From: Bacillota bacterium | GTDB taxonomy: Bacteria; Bacillota; Thermosediminibacteria; Thermosediminibacterales; Thermosediminibacteraceae | Direction: 5' to 3' | Assembly (NCBI GenBank): GCA_003242255.1 | Contig: QGUT01000106.1 | Span: forward strand, 1-5,739 | Length of the DNA: 5,739 bases | Shown here: positions 5,304 to 5,739 of the stretch, piece by piece | How the letters are laid out: each line of letters starts with the position of its first letter | Numbering within the stretch: the first letter of the stretch is position 1 | Made by a program: the position numbers and the translations under genes | The notes under the pieces: model-generated | What the model was told of the DNA's origin: nothing | What the model saw: the letters and a program-made list of their open reading frames with translations, nothing else | Database searches by the model: none

Positions 5304-5739
5304 ATGTTAGAAGCCATTTTAGCGCCTTTAAGAGATGCAATGCACATAATATCCATCAGTTTGCTAATACCTACCATCGCCATTCTCTTATTGCTTTTGG
5401 CGACAGCTTTAGTAGAGTTAGGCAGCCTGCTGGTGGAAGCTGTTTTAGAACGGCCCAGAATAAAAGCCAATGTGCAGGAACTGGTGGGTGCCTTTCAGTA
5501 TAAAAATGCCGAGGAGATAATGGAAATCGTCCGGCAAAGCCGCTTATTTCGCAGGCATAAAGAAATTTTGTGCGGGTTGATAGAGCATTGCTATTTGCCT
5601 CCGGCATCGCTCAAGGCACTAGCGCGTCACCTGATTACAGTGGAGGAACTACATTATTCCAAAATTGTAGGTTTAACTGATCTGGTCGCCCGCCTCGGCC
5701 CCATGTTCGGGTTAATGGGCACCCTCATTCCTCTTGGGC
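5304..5739 (+). CDS. MotA/TolQ/ExbB-family proton channel protein, N-terminal part
   Basis: The first 145 residues of an inner-membrane proton channel subunit; the frame is open at the window end. After a short N-terminus comes TM1 (about residues 15-37, IISISLLIPTIAILLLLLAT). A cytoplasmic region of about 85-90 residues follows, rich in charged residues and helical in character. Then comes RLGPMFGLMGTLIPLG (130-145), the start of the second TM helix with the family's G-L-x-G-T signature. T140 corresponds to the pore-lining Thr of ExbB and TolQ. This topology is of the ExbB/TolQ rather than the flagellar MotA kind. Such subunits form pentamers around a dimeric ExbD/TolR/MotB-like partner and convert proton flow into mechanical work; the partner is not in the window. 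The ATG is preceded by AAAGGAG (5287-5293) at 10 nt, inside the end of the upstream gene, so the two are closely coupled. The GPMxGLMGTLIPxGP form recalls a subfamily I remember from methanogens and anaerobic Firmicutes. Confidence 0.9.
   Translation, partial: MLEAILAPLRDAMHIISISLLIPTIAILLLLLATALVELGSLLVEAVLERPRIKANVQELVGAFQYKNAEEIMEIVRQSRLFRRHKEILCGLIEHCYLPPASLKALARHLITVEELHYSKIVGLTDLVARLGPMFGLMGTLIPLG

Noticed and set aside
5371..5607. Minus-strand open frame opposite the ExbB-like gene
   Set aside because: The + strand frame has the TM1 and GLMGT signature of the proton channel family; the reverse translation has nothing recognisable.

Overview
The window looks like chromosome of a low-to-moderate-GC, spore-forming Firmicute of the Clostridia type. 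The reasons are the dut-ymxH-RNase J gene order close to the sporulation/pnp region of Firmicutes, a full-length RNase J, strong AGGAGG-type ribosome binding sites, a TTG start and a textbook sigma-A promoter. A thermophilic or anaerobic clostridial lineage is my guess only; no rRNA or other phylogenetic marker is present. All genes I accept are on the + strand.

Block 1 (1-3474) is a housekeeping operon read through from outside the window. It holds the C-terminal end of dUTPase (dut), a YlmC/YmxH PRC-barrel sporulation-family protein, ribonuclease J (rnj) and a class V PLP aminotransferase of the alanine/serine-glyoxylate type. It ends at a strong intrinsic terminator (3442-3474). Between dut and ymxH there is an apparent 12-codon minigene with its own good Shine-Dalgarno. 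Its reading frame runs through an 11-bp hairpin whose right arm is the ymxH Shine-Dalgarno, which is a plausible translational-coupling switch.

Block 2 (3503-5739, continuing past the edge) is a separate transcription unit. A perfect TTGACA-17-TATAAT promoter is followed by an untranslated leader of about 130 nt with several potential hairpins. Next comes a 542-residue secreted, C-terminally membrane-anchored multidomain protein: signal peptide, sulfite-oxidase-like 'molybdopterin' fold without a cysteine ligand, chitobiase C-terminal-like domain, BIG2 domain, acidic linker and TM anchor. Four bases later starts a MotA/TolQ/ExbB-family proton-channel subunit, cut by the window end just after its GLMGT signature.

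The pairing in block 2 of a proton-driven ExbB-like motor with an extracellular cell-envelope protein, in an organism that probably lacks a TonB-type outer membrane, is the most interesting content. It may be the start of an uncharacterised energy-transducing envelope system. Its missing partners (an ExbD-like subunit, perhaps a CobN-like chelatase or a transporter) would lie downstream of this window.
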